Below are positions 54,948 to 64,000 of a stretch of DNA of 64,000 nt, piece after piece; the stretch's first letter is position 1, and every line of letters begins with the position of its first letter. The notes beneath the pieces were generated by a model. That model was not told the DNA's origin. It ran no database searches and saw only the letters and a program-made list of their open reading frames with translations. A program made the translations under genes and the position numbers. This DNA comes from Ariolimax columbianus (Eukaryota; Mollusca; Gastropoda; Stylommatophora; Arionidae). The stretch is from the NCBI GenBank assembly GCA_036924085.1, contig JAVGWX010000005.1, positions 38,347,983 through 38,411,982 on the forward strand. Reading direction: 5' to 3'.

Positions 54948-55290
54948 GATGAAGACTAACGTCTGGTCAAGCAAAATATACTGACTACACATGTTAGTCA
55001 GGGTCAGGCAAAACATACTGGTAAAGACCCTCATCTCGGCGTCCTAGTAGCCCTTCCTAGCAGCTTGGTTAACGAGGTGAGTGATCGACGTGATCTCCGA
55101 AGTATTGAGTAAGACGTAGACGAAGACAAGCATAGCAAAACCGCATGGAGGATTCCGGTCCACTTTCATCAGCACACTCGGGATGTTAGGGAAGCTGCCG
55201 CAAATCACAATTTAACGTTCATTTCAGGACGCACAAACGAGTACACCTTCTCATTGTGGACATTCGCAAAACAACAAACACCAATACATA
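54948..55290 (+). repeat. Family R repeat, copy 4
   Basis: Starts GATGAAGACTAACGTCTGGT and has one internal unit (TACTGACTACACATGTTAGT, CAGGGTCAGGCAAAACATAC), then GTAGCCCTTCCTAGCAGC, GTTAACGAGGTGAGTGATCG, AACCGCATGGAGGATTCCGG, TTTCATCAGCACACTCG. It ends ATTGTGGACATTCGCAAAAC. It is colinear with copy 2. Confidence 0.75.
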
Positions 55291-55324
55291 ACATAACGTT
55301 CAGATCCTTAAAACGGTATCCATT

Positions 55325-56160
55325 AACCTTAGTAATATTTGTCCATAACTATTTCTGTTCCGCCGTGTGCACAGTCTATTCGTTTCCCTTTGAAATGTAT
55401 GACTTGCTTGGGGGTTTGGATTAAAATGAAGAATATGTTATCAAATCTAGTGAAAAGCACCTGATTTACTACCGAAGTATATTCTGTAAATAGGTATCCC
55501 ACAAGGGAACGTGAGTTTAACACGAAATAGGTTGGAAATTGGGGATTCTGTAGCGAAGTGGTTAAGCCGTCGGTCTCGTCATCAGGTGGTGTGGGCTCGA
55601 CACCGGACTCCCCCGTTTTTCTTCACGCGTGCTTGATGCGGAGTCCCCTGCATCTCGTAGTCACCCTCTAGCCGTCGTGTCCTTGATTTGCCACTGGGGT
55701 CGGGCGCTCGAGACGAGAGATTGAGGATAACAAGTAGCGTATATAATCCTTACTGTAAATAGCGGTAGAAAATAAAATATGTCATCATCGTCTACGATGG
55801 ACGGAGATCTTTGCCTTTGCTTTGCACGTTGGAAATGTAGGAGGACCAGGACTAAATGTATATACTTATAATAGATGGCACAGGTAACTGTAAGTACCAA
55901 ATCATGTTTAAGATGTTCCCAAAGGTTTGTCACAGAATGAAAGATGAAGCCACTCACATAGTGACAACGGCATCATGATTATTCCGGCTCGCCTGAAACC
56001 AACATAAGACAGCAGAAGTAATTCAGCCAAATTGTGATGATGTGTTGGAATGAAAGATATAAGTCACACGCATTTTGTTATTGCCTAATGAATGTATAAT
56101 TCACCAGTGCCTAATGAAAGTAGGTGACTACCAATGAGTTACCGGAACTCAAAGAATTAC
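55325..56160. repeat. Repeat F, copy 2, interrupted by SINE-A
   Basis: Matches 31600-32345 in order: GAAATGTATGACTTGCTTGG, TATCCCACAAGGGAACGTG, CACTCACATAGTGACAAC, ATTATTCCGG and AATTGTGATGATG. SINE-A interrupts it at 55540. The pairing with copy 1 shows that the flanks of the SINE were once continuous. Confidence 0.55.
55540..55827 (+). mobile_element. SINE-A: tRNA-derived SINE, copy 2, with 9-bp TSD
   Basis: A 288-bp insertion between GTTGGAAAT (55531-55539) and GTTGGAAAT (55828-55836). Box A is TAGCGAAGTGG (55551-55561) and box B GGCTCGACACC (55594-55604). The body carries GATGCGGAGTCCCCTGCATC and CTCGTAGTCACC; the 3' part carries TGTCATCATCGTCTACGATG and ends CTTTGCCTTTGC. The perfect TSD fixes the element ends and so defines the family's full length (284-288 bp). 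It lies inside repeat F. Confidence 0.9.
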
Positions 56161-56261
56161 AAGACTAGACAGCCAGGCAAATACTGAAACGTATGACTGG
56201 CTAGAAAATCCTGTTGAAACTATAACACACAAGAAAATAAAGTTATATCCATTGCTAAAAA

Positions 56262-56460
56262 GGAGTGACTATGAAGGAGAAGGAAAAGGAGAAGAGGAGG
56301 AAGAGGAAGAGGAAGAAGAAGGGAGAAGCAAGAAGCGAGAAGCGAGAAGGAGGAAGGAGGGAGAAGGGAGAAGGAAGAAGGAAAAAGGAAAAAGGAAAAA
56401 GGAAGAAGGAAGGAAGAAGGAAGAAGAAGAAGAAGAGAAGAAGAAGTAGAAGAAGAAGAC
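56262..56460. repeat. GAAGGA purine microsatellite
   Basis: About 200 bp of GGAGAAGG, GAAAAAGG and GAAGAAGAAG triplets. Unlike 35812-36080, no I-like 3' end was recognised beside it. Confidence 0.95.
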
Positions 56461-56464
56461 ATCA

Positions 56465-57215
56465 GAAAAGTGTACGAAAGTGCATACAGATTATAAATGA
56501 AACCTGACTAATACAAACACAAAACAAATTGTTCATTTAGTCATTAACTGCAATGGTTAAATGTCGTTTCAACTGGTCAACACACTGCAATCTTTCCAAT
56601 CAATTAAACAGTCATTTACAATGATCAGTTATCTTTAAAAACAAAGTTTTATGCAGAAATTATAAGACACTATGTATTTTGTTGTTTATTCGGAGCAAGA
56701 AGATCTAGCACATGTCAAATAGAAACACTCATCATTAGCATTGAGGAATGTGTGGCAGACACTTTAACATGCGAAGTTTATATATTTGGAAGAAGCGTTA
56801 CACAGTATAGGTTGAACAGCAATTTTGAAAAATACTGAAGCATTATGAAATACAAGACACATTTATAAATAAAATGTTACAAGATTTCTATAAAAAGGCC
56901 ACATGTAAAATATTCCATAAAAACAAACAGTTAGAGCCATTTACAGTACATTGGCGTCATACATAGATGCCTGCTATCTTCAACAGTCAAGGACTGGGTG
57001 ACTCAACAGAGTAGAAAAATTGTAATACAACGGACGCTTGATTCACAGCAGGAAGATTCAATTTTTCAGATATTTCTATGCTGTCACGTAAGAAGCTTAG
57101 CATGCAAGAAAACAAGTGACATATACTTTTCTGAACGCAGTCTTCGTCACGGTAACTGTCTGCTTCTACGTTTAGGGAGTATCGCCCTTCGTCCAACACA
57201 GATATCACCAGACTG
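56465..57215. other. No gene recognised
   Basis: A+T-rich, with a 73-codon minus frame (56987-57208) of unknown nature. Confidence 0.35.
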
Positions 57216-57219
57216 ATTG

Positions 57220-57440
57220 AAATGTTCCAATGTTATCTTCCTCGGGCTCTTCTTCTTTCTTGGATCTAAGGACCATACCCTACATTATCCGTTTCCAAAC
57301 TTGAATGTTTCATCACATGACCAAAAAGATTTTCTTGCGATGTTGTCTCAAAGCGAACTTTCTGTAATATGCAGCGATTGCCCCATTTTTCTATTTGGAG
57401 ATGCTGTTTTCTACATCCTTCATTTCAAAACATTGTATTG
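57220..57440 (-). pseudogene. Possible RTE-like C-terminal scrap, minus strand
   Basis: The minus strand reads IEKWGNRCILQKVRFETTSQ, then LFGHVMKHSSLETDNVG, YGP, a stop, IQERRRARGR and HWN. This resembles the FFGHVMRH.SLEK.I..G...GRR.RGRP..RW block of RTE-like ends. It directly abuts repeat E, so it may be the host into which E inserted or part of a larger unit. Weak. Confidence 0.35.
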
Positions 57441-57442
57441 GT

Positions 57443-58132
57443 TCTAAATGTTGTTTTAGCCGGGTATGGGGTTGAGGGTGATCTCCACACCAACTAAATG
57501 ATACAATGGCGTTCGTCTCATATACACTCTGACAAGAAAGTCCATCTGCTGGCCTTCACGCGGAAGAACTGTTTTGACTAACATGAGACAGGGCGGAAGG
57601 CGAGCCACTGGCACCTTAAAATCGGTAGTTTCTGGCAGATGGGGCTCGATAGCCTACGGAGTCAGATCGTCTAGGAGAAAGCAAACTCTTATATCAAACT
57701 ATATGAAGCGTTGCATATAAGATACTGACGTATCTAGTCGAGTTTTGTTAGATATGGCTGTGCGACCAGTTTTCTGATAACTCTGAAAGTTGATCAGCGT
57801 CAACTAAACCTGACAACCGACGATGAGTGAAGGAGCACACGTAAGAGGATACAATACTTTATCCTAGAACGAGGAAAGACAACATCAGCTGAGTGTTGTG
57901 GCAGGGCAGACCACGCCATTAACCTTGGTAGGCGGCTGGTCTATGAGGCGAACATATAGATCATTGCTCTGCTGATCCGGCAGCTTCTGCAGCTTGCCTT
58001 GTTCGAAATGTATATGTATCACCTTTCCCTTGGAGCAAACAAGGCAGACTGAGAGAGTGACATGGGCAACAAATGGTCTCTATATTTCTGCACGGGCCTT
58101 GTGCTAAAAGAATAACTACTATCGTCTGACAA
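57443..58132 (-). repeat. Repeat E, minus-strand copy
   Basis: On the minus strand it runs TGTCAGACGATAGTAG to ACAACATTTAGAACC and follows 6543-7222 throughout. Its cognate frame reads SVCLVCSKGKVIHIHFEQGK, LQKLPDQQSNDLYVRLIDQP, then PTKVNGVVCPATTLS and a stop, slightly cleaner than the plus-strand copy. A spaced C-x2-C is visible, but I cannot name the domain. The copies differ at roughly one base in five by eye, so both are old. Confidence 0.7.
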
Positions 58133-58269
58133 GACGAATTTTATTTTGCAATTGATTTGTTTAATGTCCATGTTTCACATCGAGATGTCTGTTTTAGCTA
58201 CAGAATAAACATTTGTATATTTATGTACGACGACTTTATTCCCCTTACCGCGGTAATCGAGTAGTCGAA

Positions 58270-58500
58270 AATATTGAAAGCCATTTATCATGTATACTGC
58301 CTTACTGAAAACGAAACTTAGAGGTAGAGCGGAAACCAGTCGTTCAAGAGGCACACGGCGTTATATGTGGGAAGATAGCACAATCACTGTGAAAAGCCTG
58401 CCAGGTTAAATCAATTCAGCAAGAAAAAAAAGTACACTGGAAATCTACTGTAGCCCACCTTCGATGTGAGATGGCCTTTGAACTGAACTACATGTCATTT
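58270..58500 (+). pseudogene. RTE-like 3' end, DRVHWRSFVADL group, copy 2
   Basis: The plus strand shows TKLRGRAETSRSRGTRRYMW, then EDSTITVKSLPG, a stop, and KVHWKSTVAHLRCEMAFELN. This is the GRGR...RRW.ED.I and W.SFVADLRCEMALELN ending. The tail TTTGAACTGAACTAC matches copy 1 at 31870-31885. It is dead. Confidence 0.6.
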
Positions 58501-58504
58501 CGCC

Positions 58505-59425
58505 GCTGCTGTCGTGACGTCGTGTGATTCTGTTTTATTTATTTCACACCAACAGAAAAACACAACTTAAGCATTTCTGGGGATTTGATTGGCTGCAATA
58601 ATTATCAGCAGTAGGGCATTGAAACGATTAAACCAAGCACATCTTGTAATATAATAGTATAGTTAAATGCGCGCTGATGTTCTGTACATGAGTTGTAGAG
58701 ATATGATGTGTACATTCCGAAAACAATATCATGAGTGTTATTGGGGTTTTAACGAACTTACGGAACTCAGCCTCTAACATTTACAGATTCACGACAAAGA
58801 ACTCAAGGATCCTCGCCAATCAATTGAAACTTACACTTTAATGCACAAACAGCGTCATCAGCGAAGGAAATATCCTTCACGTGTCTCCAGGCACGCTGCA
58901 GCTCTAAACTTAAGACCTGTATAAGCGCTATCGGCGAGGGTTATTTAAAGCCATGCACATTGAAGGAATGCTTCCTAATTAGGGTATTTGAACGTGCCAG
59001 AGTGCGCTTTTGTCGCGCAGAAAAACCGACAATGTCAGGGATAACGATCATGATTGTGGGGAATTAACAGAAGATGAGAGCGGATTCGCGTGATTATCTA
59101 CCCATTTTGTAATCGTCTTTTGGTCTTCCTGAAATCTAAGACCGGAGACGTTTGTTTTTGGTTGGTCCTTGCGCTTCTTAAGTGTTTGAGCCTGTAGTCA
59201 AACAGCACGTTCGTGACAAGTGAGTACCTTAAGGTTATTTGTGACGTTTGAGGCATGGAAAGAACAAGACTATTTATGAGAACAATTTCAGAATAAGATT
59301 AAATAGTTACACTTGGAATGTGATTGGTTGGTCCTAGAAAGGATATCAGTACGCACACACATTACTAATAATCAATTCAACTTCTCCTTCGGTTTTTCAA
59401 GAACACATTTCTATTTTCGTGTGTT
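58505..59425. other. No gene seen
   Basis: About 900 bp of unique-looking sequence with no recognised domain or repeat. Confidence 0.4.
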
Positions 59426-59429
59426 TCTG

Positions 59430-60110
59430 TATCGAATGCTGTATTGTTATTTAACTGTCTTGATATTTATTCGTGTCTTTATGTATTGAACGAGGTTTTG
59501 TTTTAGAGATGTCCTGTTAATGATTGGTGTGTTAATGTATCGAATGAAGTATGTTTTAAATTGTTCATGTGAATGAATGGTATATCAACGTATTGAATGA
59601 GGCATTGTTTTAAATTATTCATGTTACTGAATGGTGTGTTAATGTATTGTGAGTCAATGCTTTTAATTGTTCATATGACTGAATGGCATGTTAGCGTATT
59701 GAGTGAGGCATTTTTTAAGATTGTTCATGTCACTGATTGGTGTGTTAATGTATCGAGTGAGGCATTGTTTTAGAGCTGTCCTGTTATTGGTTGGTATGTT
59801 CATGTATCGAGTGAGGCATTGTTTTAGATTGTTTATGTTACTGATTGGTATGAATGTATCGAATGAGGTATGTTTTAGAGGTGTCCTGTTATTGGTTGGT
59901 GTTTGTATGTATCGTGTGAGGAAATATTTTAGAGCTATTCTGTTATTGATTGGTGTGTATGTATCGTGTGAGGAAATGTTTTAGAGCTGTTCTGTTATTG
60001 ATTCGTATGTGAATATATCAAATGATGTACTGTTTCTATAGCTTTTCTGTTATTGATGTACATGTTTACATATAGTATGAGGCATTATTTCTAGAGCTTA
60101 TATTCAATCC
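59430..60110. repeat. Minisatellite, about 54 bp units
   Basis: Units contain GTATCGAGTGAGGCATTGTT, TTAGAGCTGTCCTGTTATTG and GTTGGTATGTT, with left units in a TTGAATGAGG...TTAAATTGTTCATG variant. Because 54 is divisible by three, a 93-codon plus frame (59703-59984) with an 18-residue period passes through it. It is an artefact. Confidence 0.9.
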
Positions 60111-60460
60111 TAGACGCATATGTCAGTTGGCACCAGCTGTTTAACATACATAAATGTCGTAGCCACCATACACATAACTTTAAAAATCGTCTATTCATCC
60201 TCAGACCATGAAATGATACTATTATTAAAGTTACAATTTTCACATTTATCTAAAATATATGACTCGACCGGACAAGACTCGTGCATAACCTTACTGAGAA
60301 TATATTTCAGTTATTATTCATATAACTATATACACTTTAACTAAATATAATTGAAATATTCATATATATTTCTGAATAGGACGAGTTGTTTATTTAATTC
60401 TGCTTATTTAAGCAGAAAAGACCACAGGATGTCATTTGAAAGTGTATTTTGTGGTATGCA
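60110..60460. other. No gene seen
   Basis: Strongly A+T-rich flank between two arrays. Confidence 0.4.
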
Positions 60461-60464
60461 TTTA

Positions 60465-60635
60465 CATATGTATGTAAGTATGTATGTATGTATGTATGCA
60501 TGTATGTATGCATGCATATGTGTGTAACTGTATGTTTGTGTTCATGCACGTATGCATGTATGTAAGTATGTAAGTATGTATGTATGTATGTAAGTATGAA
60601 AGCGTGTATGTATGTATGTATATATGTTGTTGTTA
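60465..60635. repeat. TATG microsatellite
   Basis: TATGTATG, GCATGTATG and TAAGTATG units. Confidence 0.95.
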
Positions 60636-60774
60636 TTGTTTTAAATGCCCACAGTTTGTAGATTTATTCTTTTGTGTGCCCTGAAAATGACGTTAAGTGG
60701 CGGATGCCACGTCTTTCCTCACACCCCGCGCGTGCTGATGAAAGCGGACCGGGGTAATTGAAAAGGTTGTTCTA

Positions 60775-61050
60775 TGCTTGGCTTCCTCTGCGTGTCGCTC
60801 ACTACTACACGGATCACGTCGATCCCTTACCCCGTTAGCCAGGCTGCAATTAATACAGCCCGTTTCCAAACAGGGCTACTGGGAATCCAATGAAAGGGTC
60901 TTGGCCAGAATATTTTGCTTGGCCCTGACTAACATGTCTGATCAGTATATTTTGCCTGACCCTGACTAACATGTCTGATCAGTATAATTTGACTGACCCT
61001 GACCTACATGTCTGATCAGTATGTTGTTCCTGACCAGACGTTAATTTTCA
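60775..61050 (-). repeat. Family R repeat, copy 5, minus strand, with three 37-bp units
   Basis: On the minus strand it begins AAAATTAACGTCTGGTCAGG, followed by three consecutive 37-bp units containing TACTGATCAGACATGTTAGT and CAGGGTCAGGCAAAATA, the clearest example of the internal array. Next come CAGTAGCCCTGTTTGGAAAC, GGGCTGTATTAATTGCAGCC and GGCTAACGGGGTAAGGGATC. The 3' half is missing. Confidence 0.8.
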
Positions 61051-61054
61051 TCTG

Positions 61055-61635
61055 CGCTAGTGTGAGTTTAATGGCCGTTGATTTGCAAACTTCTACCGGG
61101 CAGACGCTACATGGCATGACCCTCAAGTTATGGCAATTCACTTTTATTTACAATTGTTCCAAGTTATATTGTTAATGATAGTGTGTCCATCACAAGCTAC
61201 GATTATGACTTAATCAGACGATTATTGTCACAATGATGTAACTTGTTTGTATTTTAAGGAAGAAAAGAAACTGCGGGGGTCATCAGCGTCACTATGTTGA
61301 TTTGACACATCTTGACCAGTGTCACGATGACCAGTCTACATCACTGAAGATAACTCGGGATGCATGTACTCTGGTCTTATTGCCAATGGATTTGAAATCG
61401 GTTGAAACATGCGGTATTCAATCGTCCACAGTTAGGCCCAGTATGTAACACACGCACATAAACTGTTGCGAATATCCATAATCAGAGACACGCAAGACTA
61501 CCTATCGTCTTACTGCGGAAAAAAGCAAAGGTGACTTCGCTCAGAACATTTTTCGGATGTTTTAATAAGACCACAACCAGCAACAACCTTTAATTTGATA
61601 AAGAAGCCACCACACCATATATGCTACAATCATGT
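61055..61635. other. No gene seen
   Basis: No recognised relic before the RT fragment that begins near 61640. Confidence 0.35.
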
Positions 61636-61639
61636 AATG

Positions 61640-62175
61640 AGTTTACACTCATTCAGCATGCCCTCAGAGGGTTAAAGAACTGAAAGCCACCTTTCCATAA
61701 CGGAATATCTAGCGAAATGTTAAAAGCAGCACTCTGGAGCAACTATTATCAATCGACGATAAAGTATGGAATGAGGAGAGCCCGCCACCCTCCACCCCTG
61801 CCTCATCACACTACAATCCTAACAATGAACATGTTGCATCTTGGACAAAATACGAAAATAGGGTGACCTACCGGATTGCAAAAACGTGTTGTGACGTAAC
61901 ACTCTTATCAGTGCCAGGAAAAGTGATTTGTAGCATGATGCTTTGAAATGTGTAGACTAACAACTGGATTAATTAGCAACAGACAGGGGCAGGCTAACAA
62001 TGGACGGATGCTAAGACCCCAGCCAGCAATGGAAAGACGCGTTCTCTGGATCTCGATCATAATTCGAATCCACAATGCTAAAATCAGAGAACGCACTCTA
62101 TTTCAAGACGTCGTGGAGGCTGCGTTGTCACGGACAAGGAACTTAGATAATATGGCGTATATCATGGATAGTAAG
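61640..62175 (+). pseudogene. RTE-like RT relic with internal deletion, plus strand
   Basis: Blocks read in order are HNGISSEMLKAAL (finger region, GIDGI.SEMLKA), GDLPDCKNV, LLSVPGKVICSMML (the LSVPGKV...L block of the KKGDLSDCNNWRGITLLSVPGKV chain), TTGLISNRQGQA, and then directly MERRVLWISI, RIHNAKIRERTLFQDVVEAA and LSRTRNLDNMAYIMDSK, which belong to the C-terminus. Motif A and the catalytic YADD are therefore missing, consistent with an internal deletion of about 1 kb. Frameshifts and stops are present. It meets a minus-strand RT relic tail to tail at about 62165. Confidence 0.7.
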
Positions 62176-62790
62176 CAGATTTATAGTTCTCCACATGTTT
62201 GCTGTCGCCCTTCTTGTGCGTGAGTATAGTTTTTGAGATTTTCCATTGATCTGGGATTCGTTCCTCTGTAAAGCACTTGTTTAATAACTTGGGGAACTGT
62301 AGTGCTAGAATGTATCCTCCCGTCTTAAGGATGTCTATGGTAATTACGTCTACTCCCGGTGCTGTTCCTGACTTTGTCAGTTGAATCGCATGGATGACAT
62401 CAAGCGGTTCAATCAATTGAACAAGTTCGAACTCGGTTATCGCAATACCGTTTGGAGCATCTCCTTTGATGAGAAAAGGTTAGTATACTACTGCTGACGC
62501 GCAGTTTCTATGGCCTGTCTGTCTGATGAGATGGTGTTATCAGCCAATTTCAGTGTTTGAAGAATGATTTTCTTCTGCACCATGCTCTTACAACATCTGT
62601 TTTCAGCTGCCTTGACCAGTCTTCGTGTTTGATACTGCTCGAAATCAGCTTTGAGCAGATGACGTATAGTTTTGTTAAATTCGCATAACGCAATCTTGTT
62701 AAGTGTGTCATTGACTTTAATCCTTATCCTCATCTCGAGTAAACGTCTAGAATTTTCTTCAATCTGGTAGCATCTTTTAGTCGGGGTAGG
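62162..62790 (-). pseudogene. RTE-like linker and RT fingers, minus strand
   Basis: The minus strand reads EMRIRIKVNDTLNKIALCEF, NKTIRHLLKADFEQYQTRRL, VKAAENRCCKSMVQKKIIL (the linker between endonuclease and RT), a stop, then PLDVIHAIQLTKSGTAPGVD, VITIDILKTGGYILALQFPK, LLNKCFTEERIPDQWKISKT and ILTHKKGDSKHVENYK, the classical fingers chain (AI..LK.GKAPG.D.I..E.LK.GG......LFN.C.....IP..WK...I...HKKGD...NY). It stops there: motif A and beyond are missing. Both blocks are open over 80-100 codons, so it is one of the less decayed relics. Confidence 0.85.
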
Positions 62791-62799
62791 ATTTGTGGC

Positions 62800-63060
62800 A
62801 GCAGCGACAATACAATACAATAGTACGCTTAGGCGACCAGGGCCCGTCACGTCGAATGACCATGTCCATGACCACGTCTGATGGCCGCGTCCCAGGCGAC
62901 CTGCAGTTCTGATAGGGAGGTGGCGATCTGTTTTAGCTAGGATTTTGCGAGAGCGGCCTCGAAGACAATTCCAGGATGAGCACGGTTTCTTCCCGCAACT
63001 CGCTTCCCCCCTGACCCCCACCACCACCCCCACTCTGTCAAAGCATCTAGTGGGCTGATA
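62800..63060 (-). mobile_element. Possible 3' end of another retrotransposon, minus strand
   Basis: The minus strand shows LSELQVAWDAAIRRGHGHGH in one frame, then ALVA and a TATTGTATTG tail. This pattern looks like the extreme C-terminus and tail of some non-LTR elements, but I cannot place it firmly. A 181-codon minus frame (62488-63033) runs through it in another frame and joins the linker of the next relic; the fusion is probably fortuitous. Confidence 0.3.
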
Positions 63061-63099
63061 CTTCCCTTAATATGCGTAAGAGGAGGAGAAGACGGCGAT

Positions 63100-64000
63100 C
63101 AATCGTTGAGACAAAGTCAGCAAGGTTAGTTGGTCGAACTACTTCACTGTTGGAAATTATTCCACGTCAGACGATCCCGAGGATGCGCCTCTGGTTGCGC
63201 AGGTGGAAAGCCTCAATACTCTGAAGGTCCTGTTAAAGAAGTGTCAAGGGCTTGGTGCCGTACAGGAGAATTGGGGCAATGTAGTAGGAGTAAAAACGAA
63301 GCCTAGTCTCCAGAGAGAGCCTTCACTGGTACCAGACTCTGCCGAGCGAGTGCATGGATGAACCGCTAATCCCATCATACAGGCGATGTAGTGGCTGCTC
63401 CGTGTGTAAGAGGACTGCCTGCTGCCGAGGTATACGAAGTCCTCGGTGGCTGCAGTAGTGTTGTAGATCACGTTGATGCTCAGCGCAGTTGGGCCCCTAC
63501 TAAGGTTTGGATTTTCATCTTCATCCAGGAAATGTGCAAGCCTAGGTGGGTAGCTGATCGACACAGTGACTCTAGGGGACCTACCAGGGCCTGAGAATCG
63601 TAGCCCAATATGACGACGTCATCATCGAAGAAAACCTCGTTACCCGGGATTTGTTGACAATGACCCCTGGGTTGTGTGCAGAACACTGTGTGAGGATTCA
63701 GTCCATGGCGCAGCAGAAATGTGCAGAAACGAGGATGCAGTCCATGGCGCAGCAGGAAAGTGCAGAGGCGAGAACGCAGCCCTGTCGGACACCAGATGAT
63801 GTGGAGTACTGCTACGTGAGATCCCGCACGAGCCGAATTATGGCGCTGGTGTCATTTCGGGTCAGCAGAGTGCCTGGGATACCTTTTGCATTGTAGGGTT
63901 TTCCACATGGCGTGTCTGTCCACAGAATCGAAGGCAGCCTGTAGGTACCGTAGGCGACGTGGAGGGGGTGGTGAAACTCGTGGTGCAGTTCTGTGAGGAG
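63100..64000 (-). pseudogene. Reverse transcriptase palm relic, minus strand, running off the right edge
   Basis: Blocks on the minus strand, in order: QAAFDSVDRHAMWKTL (motif A, 63910-63937), ATSGVRQGCVL-like SSGVRQGCVLASAL (near 63790), a 39-bp tandem duplication, FFDDDVVILGYDSQALVG (the catalytic box, near 63605-63629, where YADD reads FFDDD), LGLHISWMKMKIQTL, and TAATEDFVYLGSRQSS (near 63425). The chain is typical of endonuclease-RT elements of the AAFDSVDR...SGVRQGCVLAP...LGL.ISW.KTK type. At least three frameshifts occur. It continues beyond the window. Confidence 0.8.
63692..63769 (-). repeat. 39-bp tandem duplication inside the RT relic
   Basis: Two 39-bp units beginning GAGGATTCAGTCCATGG and GAGGATGCAGTCCATGG, followed by a third partial unit at 63770. 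The in-frame 13-residue repeat (CCAMDCILVSAHF) duplicates the block after GVRQGC. Confidence 0.9.

Noticed and set aside
59703..59984. A membrane-like repetitive protein of 93 codons
   Set aside because: It comes from the 54-bp minisatellite; the hydrophobic pattern simply repeats every 18 residues.
62488..63033. A single 181-codon protein
   Set aside because: The C-terminal half is an RTE-like linker; the N-terminal half is unrelated sequence read in a different element's wrong frame, so the fusion is fortuitous.

Overview
The window reads as non-coding, repeat-rich DNA of a metazoan. I see no host gene, rRNA, functional tRNA, operon or CRISPR array, and nothing bacterial. The mixture of APE-type non-LTR retrotransposon relics (several with RNase H), tRNA-derived SINEs, a Charlie-like hAT, a mariner scrap and many minisatellites suggests an invertebrate animal, perhaps a mollusc or other lophotrochozoan. 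The taxonomic guess is inference; no host gene is present to anchor it.

Layout. 0-10 kb: I/R1-type retrotransposon 3' ends, a 394-bp SINE on the minus strand with a perfect 13-bp target-site duplication (TSD), a 48-bp minisatellite, and an endonuclease-reverse transcriptase 3' relic split by a 680-bp repeat. 10-16 kb: an RTE-like 3' end, then a probable ancient hAT-Charlie element (11713-15885) with a decayed transposase and three younger inserts. 16-35 kb: CR1-like 3' ends, many tandem arrays (32-bp, TTAG-rich, 19-bp, 28-bp, 65-bp), a second tRNA-SINE family, and several RTE-like C-termini. 35-43 kb: I-like elements, including a 1.84-kb one inserted into the tail of an RTE-like relic with a 10-bp TSD, a large 33-bp minisatellite, and a short young-looking I-like copy (42618-43033) with its own TSD. 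44-49 kb: reverse transcriptase relics on both strands, a third tRNA-SINE, a mariner scrap and a minus-strand RNase H relic. 49.8-53 kb: the best preserved retrotransposon, with RT and RNase H on the plus strand, broken by a 321-bp insertion and a fourfold internal duplication. 53-64 kb: TG/TATG arrays, a SINE inserted in another repeat, an inverted partner of the 680-bp repeat, and four RT relics ending at the right edge.

How the parts relate. The elements record a layered history: SINEs and I-like elements lie inside older RTE-like, hAT and unclassified repeats, and several junctions carry recognisable TSDs. All I-like 3' ends found here finish in GAA-rich tails, and one abuts a 270-bp GAA/GGAA microsatellite, so these tails may seed satellites. 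RTE-like tails instead end in ATG/TGA trinucleotides. Two unclassified families deserve naming: a repeat with internal 37-bp units present in at least five copies (called R here), and the 680-bp repeat present as an inverted pair 50 kb apart (called E here).

All calls come from reading the sequence and recalling protein family patterns. No searches or alignments were run, and many boundaries are accurate only to tens of bases.
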